Shown here piece by piece: positions 23,973 through 34,246 of a stretch of DNA of 64,000 nucleotides; positions within the stretch are counted from its first letter, which is position 1; each line of letters starts with the position of its first letter. A program made the position numbers and the translations under genes. This DNA is from Tillandsia leiboldiana (taxonomy: Eukaryota > Streptophyta > Magnoliopsida > Poales > Bromeliaceae). The stretch lies in assembly GCA_029204045.2 (NCBI GenBank), contig JAQNDB010000530.1, positions 1-64,000 on the forward strand, written 5' to 3'. A model generated the notes under the pieces. It had not been told where the DNA came from. It worked only from the letters and a program-made list of their open reading frames with translations, and made no database searches.

Positions 23973-26900
23973 ATGGTTGAAGGTGGAAACATCAATCGAC
24001 CCCCTTTCTTTGATGGAATAAATTATGCGTACTGGAAAGTACGGATGAAAGCCTTTTTAATTTCCATCGACGAAAGGGTGTGGCAATCAATTGAATTAGG
24101 ATGGACTAATCCAACTGAAATTATCTCTGATGTTCGCACCTTAAAACCTAGGTCGAAATGGACCAAGGAAGAGTTAGATTCATCTTCTTACAATGGCAAG
24201 GGAATTAATGCTATTTTTAATGCCTTATCTCAAACTGAATTCTCTCGCGTCTCGGCATGTGAGACTGCGAAAGAAATCTGGGATGTTCTTCAGGTTACAC
24301 ATGAGGGAACTAACCTCGTGAAGATTCAGAAACTGCAAATGCTTACGAGCAAGTTTGACTCTATCTTGATGGCAGAAAATGAATCTTTCACGGACTACTA
24401 TACACGATTGCAAGACATCGTAAACTCATGTGCTAACCTGGGAGAGAAGATTCCAGAATTTAAGGTTGTAAGAAAGATCTTAAGAACTCTTCCTAAACGA
24501 TTTCGCCCAAAGGTTACAGCCATTGAAACTATTAAACACCCGGACGAAATACGTGTAGAAGAATTAGTTGGTTCATTACAAACATATGAAATGACATTTA
24601 CTACTAAAAATTCTTCTGGAAAAGCATCATCTTCTAAGTCTTCAGGTTATGCGTTGAAAACAACCAAGGAAGAAGACGCGGATACATCCTCCTCAGACGA
24701 TGACGAGAACCTTTCTATGGAGGAATTTGAGAAGCAGCTCGCTCTCTTGACAAGGAATTTTCGCCGCAACTTTCGAAGGGTTAATTCAAGTAAATCTCCA
24801 TCCTTCGGAAAGTCGAACAAAGGCAAGGGTACTTCAAGTTACAAGTCAAGAAAGCAAGAGAACTTCTCAAAGGATAAGAAAAGTTCAGAGGGACAACTAC
24901 AATGCTTCAAATGTCGAGGCTACGGCCACATTGCAACGGAGTGTCCCAACAAGTATCTGGCAAAGAAGAAGGCGATGCAAGTCGTCACTTGGGATGACAA
25001 CTCAACGTCAAATGAGTCGTCTTCAAGTGATGAAGAAAAGAGCTCCACGGCATTCCACGTGTCCATATCTTCACCCTTCATGTGCTTTATGGCAAGTACA
25101 TCCGAGTCATTGTCCAACTCCACTGTTGAAAAGAATGCAACGGACAACGAATCGGATGATTCGGAAGGTGAAGATTTCGCTTTAGCCTACCACAGACTTT
25201 TGAGGGATTCAAAGAAAGTGGCTAAGCAAAACAAGAGTTTGAGAGGGAGAGTGCATGATCTCGAAGAAGAAGCAAAAAGAGCAACTTCTCTCTCAAACGC
25301 TCTTGAAGTGGAAAGGGAAAATCTGATAAAAGTAAATGTTTCCCTTCAAGAGTCCAATGAGCTTTTTGAGAAGGAACATACAAATCTGGTGGATAAAGCG
25401 GATCACTTCTCAAAGCTCTACAATGAGGCTCGACAGGATAACCTGGAAATGACAAAGACCATTTTCCAACTCAAGGATGACTTGCAGCGATTCTCTTCAG
25501 GAAGGAGTAAGTTGGATAGGCTTCTTGGTCTTGGTCAAACAAATCGGTTCGGCCTCGGGTACACTCAAACTGGAAACAGTCCAAGTTCGAGTGGGACACT
25601 TTTTGTGCCTCAGTCGGTATCTCCTCCTCCGACACCGGAATTCAAGACAAACAACGACAACAAACCTACTTCATCCTCTTTGGGATCGTCAAGATCTAAG
25701 GTATGTTTTCGTTGTGGTGTTTCAGGGCACATAAGAAGATATTGCAAGACGGGAGTCAAACGCTCACTTCAAACACCTCTTGCAATGACTACCACAAAGG
25801 TGATTCCTCGGAAATCAATTGCAATTCAATTGAAGGAAAAGAACCTTGGTAGTTTACCGCGCAAGACGACCTCATCAAGGAGCAGCAATCGTTTTAACAA
25901 GACGCTTTCACCTAGGCATATAACTTCACGACCATTACCGACGCATTCCAAAAAGGTTTGGGTGCGCAAAGGTGAAATCTTTCCTTGTCTTGTTACTAAT
26001 GTTTCCTTGCATGCATATGATAGTTCGTCTTGGTATCTGGATAGCGGGTGTTCCCGTCACATGACCGGTGACAAAAATAGTTTTCAAAATCTTGAGAAAA
26101 TCTCCGGAGGACTCATTGTTTTCGGAGACGGTCGATCTTCCAAAATTGTTGGAAAAGGAACAGTAGCTATTCCAGATGGCCCGGTTCTAAATAATGTGTT
26201 ATTTGTTGATGGCCTTAAGACTAACCTCATCAGCATAAGTCAACTTTGCGACAATGGTTTTTCAGTTAACTTTTCATCTGTTGAATGTGTTGTAACTGAT
26301 AAGGACCATGTATTCTTTTTAAAAGGGGTTAGATCAGAAAACAATTGTTATGTTGTTCCTAATAAATTTTCTGAAAAATGTAACCTAGTTTCTTTGGATA
26401 ATGAAACACTTTGGCATGAAAGGCTAGGTCACTTAAATTTTAAGGAACTTGCTAGAATTTCAAACAAGGACGTGGTCAAGGGGGTTCCAAAACTTTTATT
26501 TAAACAAAACATTATGTGTGGTGGTTGCCAAAAGGGAAAACAGTCCAGGACTGCACACAAGAACTTGAACCACGTTGGTACAAAACGGCCTTTGGAACTT
26601 TTACACATGGATTTAATGGGGCCAACTCGTCAACCATCTTTGGGAGGTAAATGGTATATTTTCTTGATGATTGATGATTTCTCTCGGTTTTCTTGGGTAG
26701 CATTTTTAAAAGAGAAAGCTGATACGTTTGATTCTTTTCATGAGATTTGCCATCGTATTATGATTGAAAAGAATGAAAAGATCATTCGTGTTAGGAGTGA
26801 TAGAGGTGGAGAATTCATAAATTCCAAATTCATTGATTTTTGCACTTCCAACGGCATAAAACATGAATTCTCAGCACCCTATACACCTCAGCAGAATGGT

Positions 26901-29090
26901 GTTGTTGAGCGCAAAAACAGGGTTGTTCAAGAGATGGCGCGTGTGATGCTTCATAGCCGGAATTTACCGCTACATTTTTGGGCTGAAGCTGTGAACACCG
27001 CTGTCTATGTCATTAATCGAGTGTATTTGCGCCCAGGAACTTTAAATACACCATATGAGCTGTGGTTTAGTAGAAAACCGGATATCAAATACTTTCGTAT
27101 CTTCGGGAGTCAATGTTACATTTTACGTGACCGTGAAAATCTTGGAAAGTTTGACTCTCGAAGTGACGAAGGGATCTTTTTGGGTTATTCTACGAATAGC
27201 AGAGCATATCGAGTATTTAACATCGAATCTAAAACGATTGTAGAATCTATAAATGTTAAAGTAGATGAAGCTTTTCACTTTGCATCTGAAAAATCTACCC
27301 TCGATATCTCTCTGGATGATGATTCACCTGCCATTGCATCTTCTCATAATAATACTTCCAATATTAATGATGCATCTAATGGTTCTTCAAGTTTATCTGA
27401 TGTGTAGGAATCATCTCATATACCTCCGAGTACTCCGTTTCAACAAACGCTACGAATCTCCAAGGATCATCCGGAATCGAATATTATTGGGGATCCACAA
27501 GAAGGAGTTAGAACTCGGAGGCAGTTGGTTTGTGGATTCGCTTGCTACGTATCTTTAATCGAACCAAAGAACATAGATGAAGCTCTTCAAGATGACTACT
27601 GGATTAAAGCAATGCAGGAAGAGCTCCATCAATTTGAGCGAAACAAAGTCTGGGAATTAACGAAGCCTCCAAAGCAACACAATGTGATAGGTACCAAATG
27701 GATTTTCAAGAACAAGAAAAATGAGGATGGTACTATCATCAGGAACAAGGCACGATTAGTTGCTCAAGGCTACTCTCAAGTAGAAGGTATAGACTTTGAT
27801 GAAACATTTGCCCCTGTAGCTAGACTCGAGTCCATTCGTATACTATTTGCTATTGCTTGTCATTTTAAAATCAAATTATTTCAAATGGACGTTAAGAGCG
27901 CGTTTCTAAATGGGTTTTTAAATGAGGAAGTTTATGTGGCTCAACCGAAAGGTTTTGTAGACCATAAATAACCTAACCATGTTTTTCGTTTGAAAAAGGT
28001 TCTTTACGGTCTGAAACAAGCACCGCGAGCATGGTACGAAAGGTTGACAAAGCACCTTTTGGAGAAGGGCTATACTCGAGGGGGAGCTGACAGGACTCTC
28101 TTTGTGAAGCATTATCAAAGCAATTTCATTGTAGCACAAATCTATGTCGATGACATTGTATTTGGCGCAACAAGAGATAATGATGCTTCTAAATTCGCGG
28201 AGACCATGGAAAGCGAATTTGAGATGTCCATGATGGGCGAATTGACTTATTTCCTTGGATTGCAAATTAAACAAAATGATGAAGGTATTCACTTGAGTCA
28301 ATCCAAGTATGCAATGGAGTTGGTTAAAAAGTTTGACTTAGAAAATTCGAAGGATTTTCCGACTCCAATGGGAACTAGCCACAAGGGACTTGGAAGTGAA
28401 TCACATAGTGAGAACGTAGACGAGAAACTGTATCGAAGTATGATTGGAAGTCTACTTTACCTCACGGCTAGTCGCCCGGATATATCCTTTAGTGTTGGGA
28501 TTTGCGCGAGATATCAATCGGCACCAAAGGAGGTTCACCTGAAAGCGGTGAAAAGGATCATCCGGTACATCAAAGGAACCATAAATTTCGGAATTTGGTA
28601 TCCTATGGGAACAAGTTTGGATATTGTTGGATACTCAGATGCCGATTGGGCAGGATCAGTGGATGATCGGAAAAGCACGAGTGGTGCATGCCTCTATCTC
28701 GGCCATTGCCTTGTTGCATGGCACAGTAAAAAGCAGAATTGCATAGCACTCTCGACTGCCGAAGCGGAATACATTTCAGCAGGTAGTTGTTCAACCCAAC
28801 TCATTTGGATGAAAAGTGTGTTGAGCGACTTCCGGATTTCAGCATCTTCGGTAACAATTCTTTGTGACAACACAAGTGCAATTAACATTTCTAAAAACCC
28901 TGTGTTGCACTCTAGAACAAAATATATTGAACTTAGATATCATTTTCTTAGAGAGCTAGTTGAATCAAATACTCTTCAACTTTCATATATTTCAACTGAG
29001 GATCAATTAGCTGACATTCTAACAAAACCTTTGGATCAAAAACGTTTTATTCATTTGCGAAAAGCAATTGGAATGCTTTCCTTGAAATAA
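23973..29090 (+). pseudogene. Element B gag-pol polyprotein with two in-frame stops
   Basis: One reading frame of 1706 codons broken only by TAG at 27405-27407 (codon 1145) and TAA at 27969-27971 (codon 1333). The related copies have CAG and CAA at these sites, so both are C-to-T changes. Domains: SIRE-type Gag, CCHC knuckles near residues 311 and 578 with a long coiled coil between them, protease (LDSGCSRHMT, Asp about 690), integrase zinc finger (LWHERLGH...CGGCQKGK), integrase catalytic Asp about 880 and 943 and Glu about 979 (35 residues between the last two), reverse transcriptase (YVDDIVFG about 1391), RNase H (SDADWAGS about 1556). It is the only copy here with protease and integrase both in frame. 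Confidence 0.92.
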
Positions 29091-30026
29091 ACTTCCTTTT
29101 GAAACCTTTGCTTAGGATAGGTTTTGTTTGTTTTTGTTTTGTTCATTATCTATGTTTGTACATAGGACATTAATTGAGCATAGATCATAATTGACTTTAA
29201 TTGCATCTTTTCGCACATTTAGAAATTTATTATGCTTTTGCCATCATAATATTTCACTGTTGCAATGATCATTTATGTTAATTAAATCATCTTCTAAGTG
29301 ATCAAAGTCAATTTCTCTCTCAATGATCTCTTGGTATAGTCATTATCTTATTTGACTGCTTAGTCGAGTATGAAATCGAGATCAATTTTTGGTTGAATAC
29401 TTTATATCTTAAATAATTGATAGCCAATTGAGGGGGAGTCAAAGAAATGTAAAATGCTCAAAAGATGTGGAAAGAGTTACATCCCAATGAGGAGTGTGAA
29501 AACTACCACCACATGGAGGAAAGAGCTACCACCTCGGTCGTCCGAGTATTGTGTGCAGCTACCACATGTATACCAAGCATGGTTGTCCAATTTTTGATTA
29601 AGTAAAATGCATGTTGAAATACTTGACTCCGTCAAATTTCAAGGTTGGTATAAGGTGGGTTTTTAAAGAAAGATGCTCAAAGAACCACTCTCTTCAACAG
29701 ATTGTCTAGATAAATTATCTACCATATTTGGGATTTCAAACATCTATTGATCTTTGTATTTCATTTTCTTTACCGAACTGATGATTTGATAAAGGCATTA
29801 CTCATAAGATCAAGTTAGATGTAATTGAAGGTGTTCAACTTTAAGGAATTTAATTCTTGTAAATTCTCGTTTCATGTTTGGATATTATTGACAGATTTGG
29901 CATAATCTAATTCTTGTTGTATGAAACGATGATTTTTGTTTAAAGTTGATACACAAAAGTGCTTACAATCTTTTTCTGGTTTTTCTTGAATTTCTCTGAA
30001 ATTTTTCTGAAGAAAAAGTTGGAGCC
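29091..30026 (+). other. Element B spacer between pol and ORF3 module
   Basis: No gene is seen. It includes an internal polypurine-like tract (29428-29440) and a stretch with three (A/G)CTACCAC repeats (about 29500-29575) conserved in A and D. Confidence 0.6.
29428..29440 (+). other. Internal polypurine-like tract (element B)
   Basis: TTGAGGGGGAGTC. It also occurs in A (6768-6780), D (47835-47847) and E (61560-61572). Extra polypurine tracts are reported for Sireviruses. Confidence 0.6.
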
Positions 30027-30138
30027 GATCCGGATCGGGCAAGCTGATCCGGATCCCGAACGCAGGCTTCTTCCTGCGGCTGGCCGATCCGGATCGAAAT
30101 CTCGATCCGATCCGGATCACGGCTAGGGTTTTAATAAG
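30027..30138 (+). promoter_or_regulatory. Internal promoter-like module upstream of ORF3 (element B)
   Basis: GATCCGGATC-type palindromes (30027-30118) are followed within 20 bp by a weak TATA-like TTTTAATAAG (30129-30138). A and D have clearer boxes (TATAAA, TATAAG) at the same place. Downstream is a CT-rich leader exon and the predicted intron. Confidence 0.5.
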
Positions 30139-30254
30139 AACAAGAGGGTTTTTGATTTCTTTTACCTTAATCTTTTGTTCTCAAGTCTCTAGAGCCTCTC
30201 TCTCTAGAACTATTGCACCTTGGAGCTTTCCAAACTCAAGTTCTTCAAATACAA

Positions 30255-30638
30255 GTAAGTTTTATTGATCAAAATCTCGGTTTTTCACCGTTTTTCTTTT
30301 TCCTCCTCAAACGTGATGAATTTCTTGGATCGATTTCGTTTGTGGATGGTTTTTGATCAAATTTCTTTTGAAATAAGAACTCTGGGTAGATTAGTTTTGA
30401 TTATATGCTAGGTATTCTCCTGATTAACGGATTTTTAGGCTTCGATTTCTAAAATTTCGATTTTAGGGCATATAATAAGGATTTTCGAAAATCATGCAAT
30501 TGATCTATTTTTAAAAGTCCTTTTGCAAAACTAATTTGATTCTTAGTCTCTCCACATGATTATGATTGTTTGGGTACAATTTTTTCAAATTTTTGAAAAT
30601 TAACAATTTATCATGTGTTCTTGAGTTGGTCTTCACAG
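30255..30638 (+). other. Predicted intron in ORF3 5' UTR (element B)
   Basis: Donor CAA/GTAAGT at 30255 and acceptor TTCACAG/GATAC at 30638, 384 bp. It lies 25 bp upstream of the ORF3 ATG. Both sites are conserved in A and D. Confidence 0.55.
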
Positions 30639-30663
30639 GATACATTTTTCACTAGCAATCAAA

Positions 30664-31377
30664 ATGGTGATCACTTGGATTATTTTCCTACTTGCTGCCA
30701 TGGTACATGTCAAGGATACTGCCAAGCCTAAGAAGGCTAAGAAAGCGAAGAAGACTAAGGATGATTCTGACACTGAATCAGAGACGGAGTCGATCGACTG
30801 GGATAACATCGAAATCGAGGGAACTGTCCCCATTGTCTCCAAAAAGAAAGCAACTGCTGAAGCTTCAAAGCCTACTACTGCTGAAAAGGGCAAAGCCCCA
30901 ATAGAAGAAACCTCTGGGAAGACAAGAAGAAAAGGTGTTGCACGCAAAAGAGGGTGTGCTCAAGGAATCTCCATTGAGCAACCAGCTGCTAGCCAAGCAC
31001 CTCCACAAGACTTTATCAGCTCGGCTAGGATTAAGAAAAATGAAGAGGGAAGTGGAATTCAAATTACTGAATCCCTCTCTAGAGCATACTCTGTACCTAG
31101 CGAATCTGCATGGACTGAAGACCAGCATGCATCATCTGCATCTACAACTCGTCCAGCGACTTCCAAGATAAATGCTCTAGAAGCTACTGTTTTGGCCGCC
31201 ATTCATCAGGACCAAAGAAGACTTTCTGCTGACCAAGAGAGATTGGCATTAGGTCTCCAACAAATGGCCGCTGACCAAAAACAGATGAAAAAGAAATGTT
31301 CCAAATTATCGCAAATGCTGAAAGGAATCTTGAACAAGATAGACGATACTAGCTCAGACAGTTCTGATTTGGCTTGA
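30664..31377 (+). CDS. Element B ORF3, internally deleted
   Basis: 237 residues. The N-terminus is a short hydrophobic run (MVITWIIFLLAAM) directly before MVHVKD, then a Lys/Ala-rich stretch and an acidic Ser-rich run, then a basic patch (KTRRKGVARKR). The C-terminus is a Gln-rich coiled coil with an acidic Ser tail (DDTSSDSSDLA). The roughly 200-residue central block seen in D and A (ending YIIWNRMARY in D) is missing, so this is a shortened derivative. Neighbours: 5' UTR intron and promoter-like module upstream, polypurine tracts downstream. Function unknown. The env-like label rests on position only; an N-terminal signal peptide is possible but short. Confidence 0.7.
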   Translation: MVITWIIFLLAAMVHVKDTAKPKKAKKAKKTKDDSDTESETESIDWDNIEIEGTVPIVSKKKATAEASKPTTAEKGKAPIEETSGKTRRKGVARKRGCAQGISIEQPAASQAPPQDFISSARIKKNEEGSGIQITESLSRAYSVPSESAWTEDQHASSASTTRPATSKINALEATVLAAIHQDQRRLSADQERLALGLQQMAADQKQMKKKCSKLSQMLKGILNKIDDTSSDSSDLA

Positions 31378-32067
31378 TCTTTTATGCTCTAACCCTTATC
31401 GTTTGTTTTGCAGGTTTTTAAGGTTTAGGTTTTAGTTTTAGTTCTCAGGATTTTCTTGATTGTGAACTTTTTAACTCTCCTTAAATTTTTGGTAATTTTG
31501 GCTTTGTTTGTGACAAAAAGGGGGAGAGAGTTTAGAGAGAACTTGAACAATGATGATGTGAATGTGTGAACATCAAGGTAAGTATCACTTCAACTTTGAC
31601 TTTGGTGAAGGGTAAGTATCACAATTTTGGTTTTTATCTTGTGATTTGTTGCATGTTCCTACTAACTATTTGACTAACTATTTGGACATGTATTATTACT
31701 AACAAGTTGTTTGATTACTAACAAAGCAAAGTTATGACATTTGGAATTTTATTGCTTAGAAGATATGTCAATGTTTGATTGTGATCCTATTACATATCTG
31801 AATTACTCAATGTCATGGTGAGCATAAACTCTATCTCTGTTAGATTTTGAATGCTAAATATTCTTGAGGTATCTAACGATCTCTTTTTGTCAAGAATGAT
31901 TTCTTTGTGCAGAGAGTACAGATGTCTAAGTCTAGAGTCTGTTTTAGGAGTTTATCTCATGTTTTTAAATTTTTGGATCTCCATTGTAAATTTTTGTTGT
32001 ATGGTGATAGCAACAAAAATATCTTTTTGAATTTTCTTTAGTGGATCTGTGTTTTGTCACGAAACCG
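31378..32067 (+). other. Element B untranslated 3' region
   Basis: No gene is seen. It contains a second internal polypurine-like tract AAAAAGGGGGAGAGAG (31515-31530). Otherwise AT-rich and homologous to the same interval in A and D. Confidence 0.6.
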
Positions 32068-32081
32068 CCAAAGGGGGAGAT
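32068..32081 (+). other. Element B polypurine tract
   Basis: CCAAAGGGGGAGAT immediately before the 3' LTR start TGTTACGG at 32082. Confidence 0.88.
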
Positions 32082-32308
32082 TGTTACGGAATTTGAGTTG
32101 GCGTAGTTTCGTGAAAGGTTCAAGTCTTGAAGATTGAAGGTGAAGAAAGTTGGATCATTTAACTCAATCTCAAGAAAGAAGAATTCAAAAGGATCAGGTA
32201 TGTTTAACTAAAGATTATTGGTGATCTGAATACTTCTTGTAGTGTAGAAACACCTGGAAGAGTTTTTAACTGCATAAAAATCAAAAACTGGTGTTCGGAC
32301 ATGTTCAG

Positions 32309-32529
32309 GATCCGGATCAGAGCCAGCAGTCCGGATCCCGAAGGTTGTTGTTTCATACATTACTTCAATCCGGATCGCAGCATCTCACGATCCGGATCCC
32401 GAACGTTGAGTTTTCTGAAATGTATGAACGATCCGGATCAGGCATTCCGATCCGGATCCCGAACGTTTGTTTTCTGGAAACCGTCTTTATTGCTACTGCA
32501 ATCCGGATCGCCCAAATCCGATCCGGATC
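32309..32529 (+). repeat. Paired-palindrome array (GATCCGGATC) in U3 of element B
   Basis: Palindromic decamers in pairs with spacers of roughly 8-10 nt; the second member is usually followed by CCGAACG. As each decamer is its own complement, each pair can fold into a 10-bp stem with a short loop. The array ends about 65 bp upstream of the TATA box. Equivalent arrays are at 2814-3094, 13109-13390, 13874-14094, 43722-44003, 53608-53889 and 55561-55844. Confidence 0.9.
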
Positions 32530-32880
32530 GCCGTCCGTCAAAATTCCAGAAATGTTAGGTTTTTGATCCTTATCTCCTTCCAAATGTTTCTAACCTATAA
32601 ATAGACCCTATGACTCTTTTTCTAGGGTTAATCCAGAGATAGCCGTCATAATCAAATATCATTTTATACGGCCTAGATCCACATATAGAGAAGAAAGGAA
32701 ATCATTAGAGAATACTCTATGTTTCTTCATCTATATTGATTAGTTTGATTCTAGGTTTTCATACTCACATCTTGAGTTGAATCAAACTAATGAATACTTA
32801 GATGGTATTTCCGATCTATCTTTGATCTAAGTATTCGGCGGATCATCACCACCCAAAAACAACGATTTCCCCAAAATCGG

Positions 32881-33063
32881 CACGTGGATTCGCGTGTCCT
32901 TGTGGATTCAAGGTTCAACCGCTCTCGTGGATTCGGAGCGAGGCACGTTCGTGGATTCGAAGGGTGCTATTGGGTGCAGACCGTGGATTCGGTCGGACGT
33001 CGTGGATTCGACGTTGGACGCCGTGGATTCGGCGTTGGGCGCAGATCGTGGATTCGAGAAGCG
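32881..33063 (+). repeat. Constant-loop hairpin array (TGGATT) in the predicted leader of element B
   Basis: Eight consecutive inverted repeats share the loop TGGATT but have different stems, for example CCTTG/CAAGG, GACCG/CGGTC, ACGTCG/CGACGT and ACGCCG/CGGCGT. It begins about 280 bp downstream of the TATA box, so the 5' LTR copy would be transcribed into the 5' leader. Equivalent arrays are at 2278-2460, 12568-12750, 14446-14628, 43189-43371, 53075-53257 and 56187-56348. Confidence 0.85.
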
Positions 33064-33360
33064 TCGTGGAGCGAGCGGAGAAGATCCTCTAGGAGCGTAT
33101 GGAAAAGGTTGAGTCGTAAGTGTGTACGGTAAATCACCTTGTACGTGTTTTAATTCTAGTGGATTTCTGCCGTGTTATCGGTCCCTTGGTTTTTTACTCC
33201 GGTGATGGAGTTTTCCACGTAAAAATCTTGCGTGTTATTTTTATTTCCGCATTGGGTTTTTATCGCAACGATTTTTTGAGTGTTTATACGTTTACACCTA
33301 TTCACCCCCCTTCTAGGTGTTTTTTCCCCTATTTAGATCTACATTACATATAACCCAACA

Positions 33361-34073
33361 CCTCCTCCCCTCACTCATGCATACCACCCCCTCACATACT
33401 CTCTCTCTCTTCTCTTTCTCTCTTTAGAGGTGGAGAAATCCTAGGTTGGAGAGGAACTTTTGGAGGGTTTTGATCTCTTCCGAAGCGACGAAACGGAAGA
33501 GGATCGCGAGAAGAAGACCTTGGGAGGAAGAAGAACCCTTCTCACGCACGTTTGAGCAAGAATCAAAAGGTGAGCTTTTTAGGGTTTTTGAGCTTTTGTG
33601 AGTTTATGGGATTTTGGGTTCCAAAAGGGTTCTTATGGATCTCTTATAGGGTTTAAATTTTGTTTTAGGATTTTTTTTGAAGATTGAGAGATCAAGCCCC
33701 CCTTCTTGCAAACAAGAACAATCAAGGTGGGGGATTTAATCAAAAATGGTAATTTCATCTCTTTTCCCTTACTATCTTATGATCAAGAAGCATTAGTTGT
33801 AAGAGTAGGGCGTAGTGATGCATGGTTTATGAAGAAAATTAGGGTTTAGCCCTTGGGATTGTGTTAGAGATACAATTTTAGGGTCTAGCCTATAAACCTA
33901 AGTGTAAACAAACCTAATGATAGGTTGGTTATATATGGCATGGAACCTAGGAAAAATCTAGGTTGGAAAGAATGGCATTAAACTTTAAAAAAAAAAATCT
34001 AAGAAAAATGGTATAGAGTTCTCAACATAGAGTCATTGAACTCTAGGTTAGAGTGGTATGGTATGAGATTTTA
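33361..34073 (+). repeat. Continuation of the host LTR-like sequence (leader/R-U5 part)
   Basis: Begins with B's target duplication CCTCC and continues the sequence left at 1982 and 13646. CT-rich run, then GA-rich leader-like sequence with a splice-donor-like AAAAGGTGAGC near 33570, then AT-rich sequence. No open frame of note. Probably the transcribed part of the same old LTR whose U3 is 1587-1982. Confidence 0.5.
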
Positions 34074-34246
34074 TGACGCACCACTTCCCAGGGGTCACCC
34101 ATCCTAGATCTACTCTAGCTCTAACACGCTCAACCCTCTTAACCTCTCGGGCCTAACTGCCACTCAAAATGCAATAGCCGAGTTAAGAGGTTTAGCCCTA
34201 TTTATACCTTATATATAGGACTAATCCACATCCTGGGGGTGTCACA
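34074..34246 (-). repeat. 5S rRNA-derived sequence, Cassandra/TRIM-like
   Basis: The minus strand reads TGTGACACCC at 34246 and contains blocks very like the 3' half of plant 5S rRNA (GTTGAGCGTGTT, CTAGGATGGGTGACC, CTGGGAAGT), ending GTGCGTCA at 34074. Cassandra TRIM elements carry such a 5S promoter region in their LTRs. No flanking target duplication or second LTR was found, so it is a solo or degraded copy. It is not a functional 5S gene. Confidence 0.5.

Larger units (their letters stand above)
13647..33360 (+). mobile_element. Element B: Sirevirus-like Ty1/copia retrotransposon carrying nested element C
   Basis: Plus strand, with a perfect target duplication CCTCC at 13642-13646 and 33361-33365. 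Without element C (14873-23882 plus one CACCC duplication) it is about 10.7 kb. The 5' LTR is split (13647-14872 and 23888-23939) and totals 1278 bp; the 3' LTR is 1279 bp. The visible LTR differences number about ten. Order: PBS, gag-pol, internal polypurine tract, promoter-like module, ORF3, second internal polypurine tract, final polypurine tract, LTR. Confidence 0.92.
32082..33360 (+). repeat. Element B 3' LTR
   Basis: 1279 bp, TGTTACGG to CCCAACA. It has a palindrome array (32309-32529), TATA (32596-32603), hairpin array (32881-33063) and donor-like GTAAGT (33116-33121). Followed by target duplication CCTCC. Confidence 0.92.

Noticed and set aside
32309..32529. Regularly spaced palindromes resembling a CRISPR array
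   Set aside because: Plant retrotransposon LTR context, degenerate repeats, spacers too short and conserved, no cas genes.
34074..34246. Functional 5S rRNA gene
   Set aside because: Only the 3' half is recognisable, with several mismatches, within a repeat.
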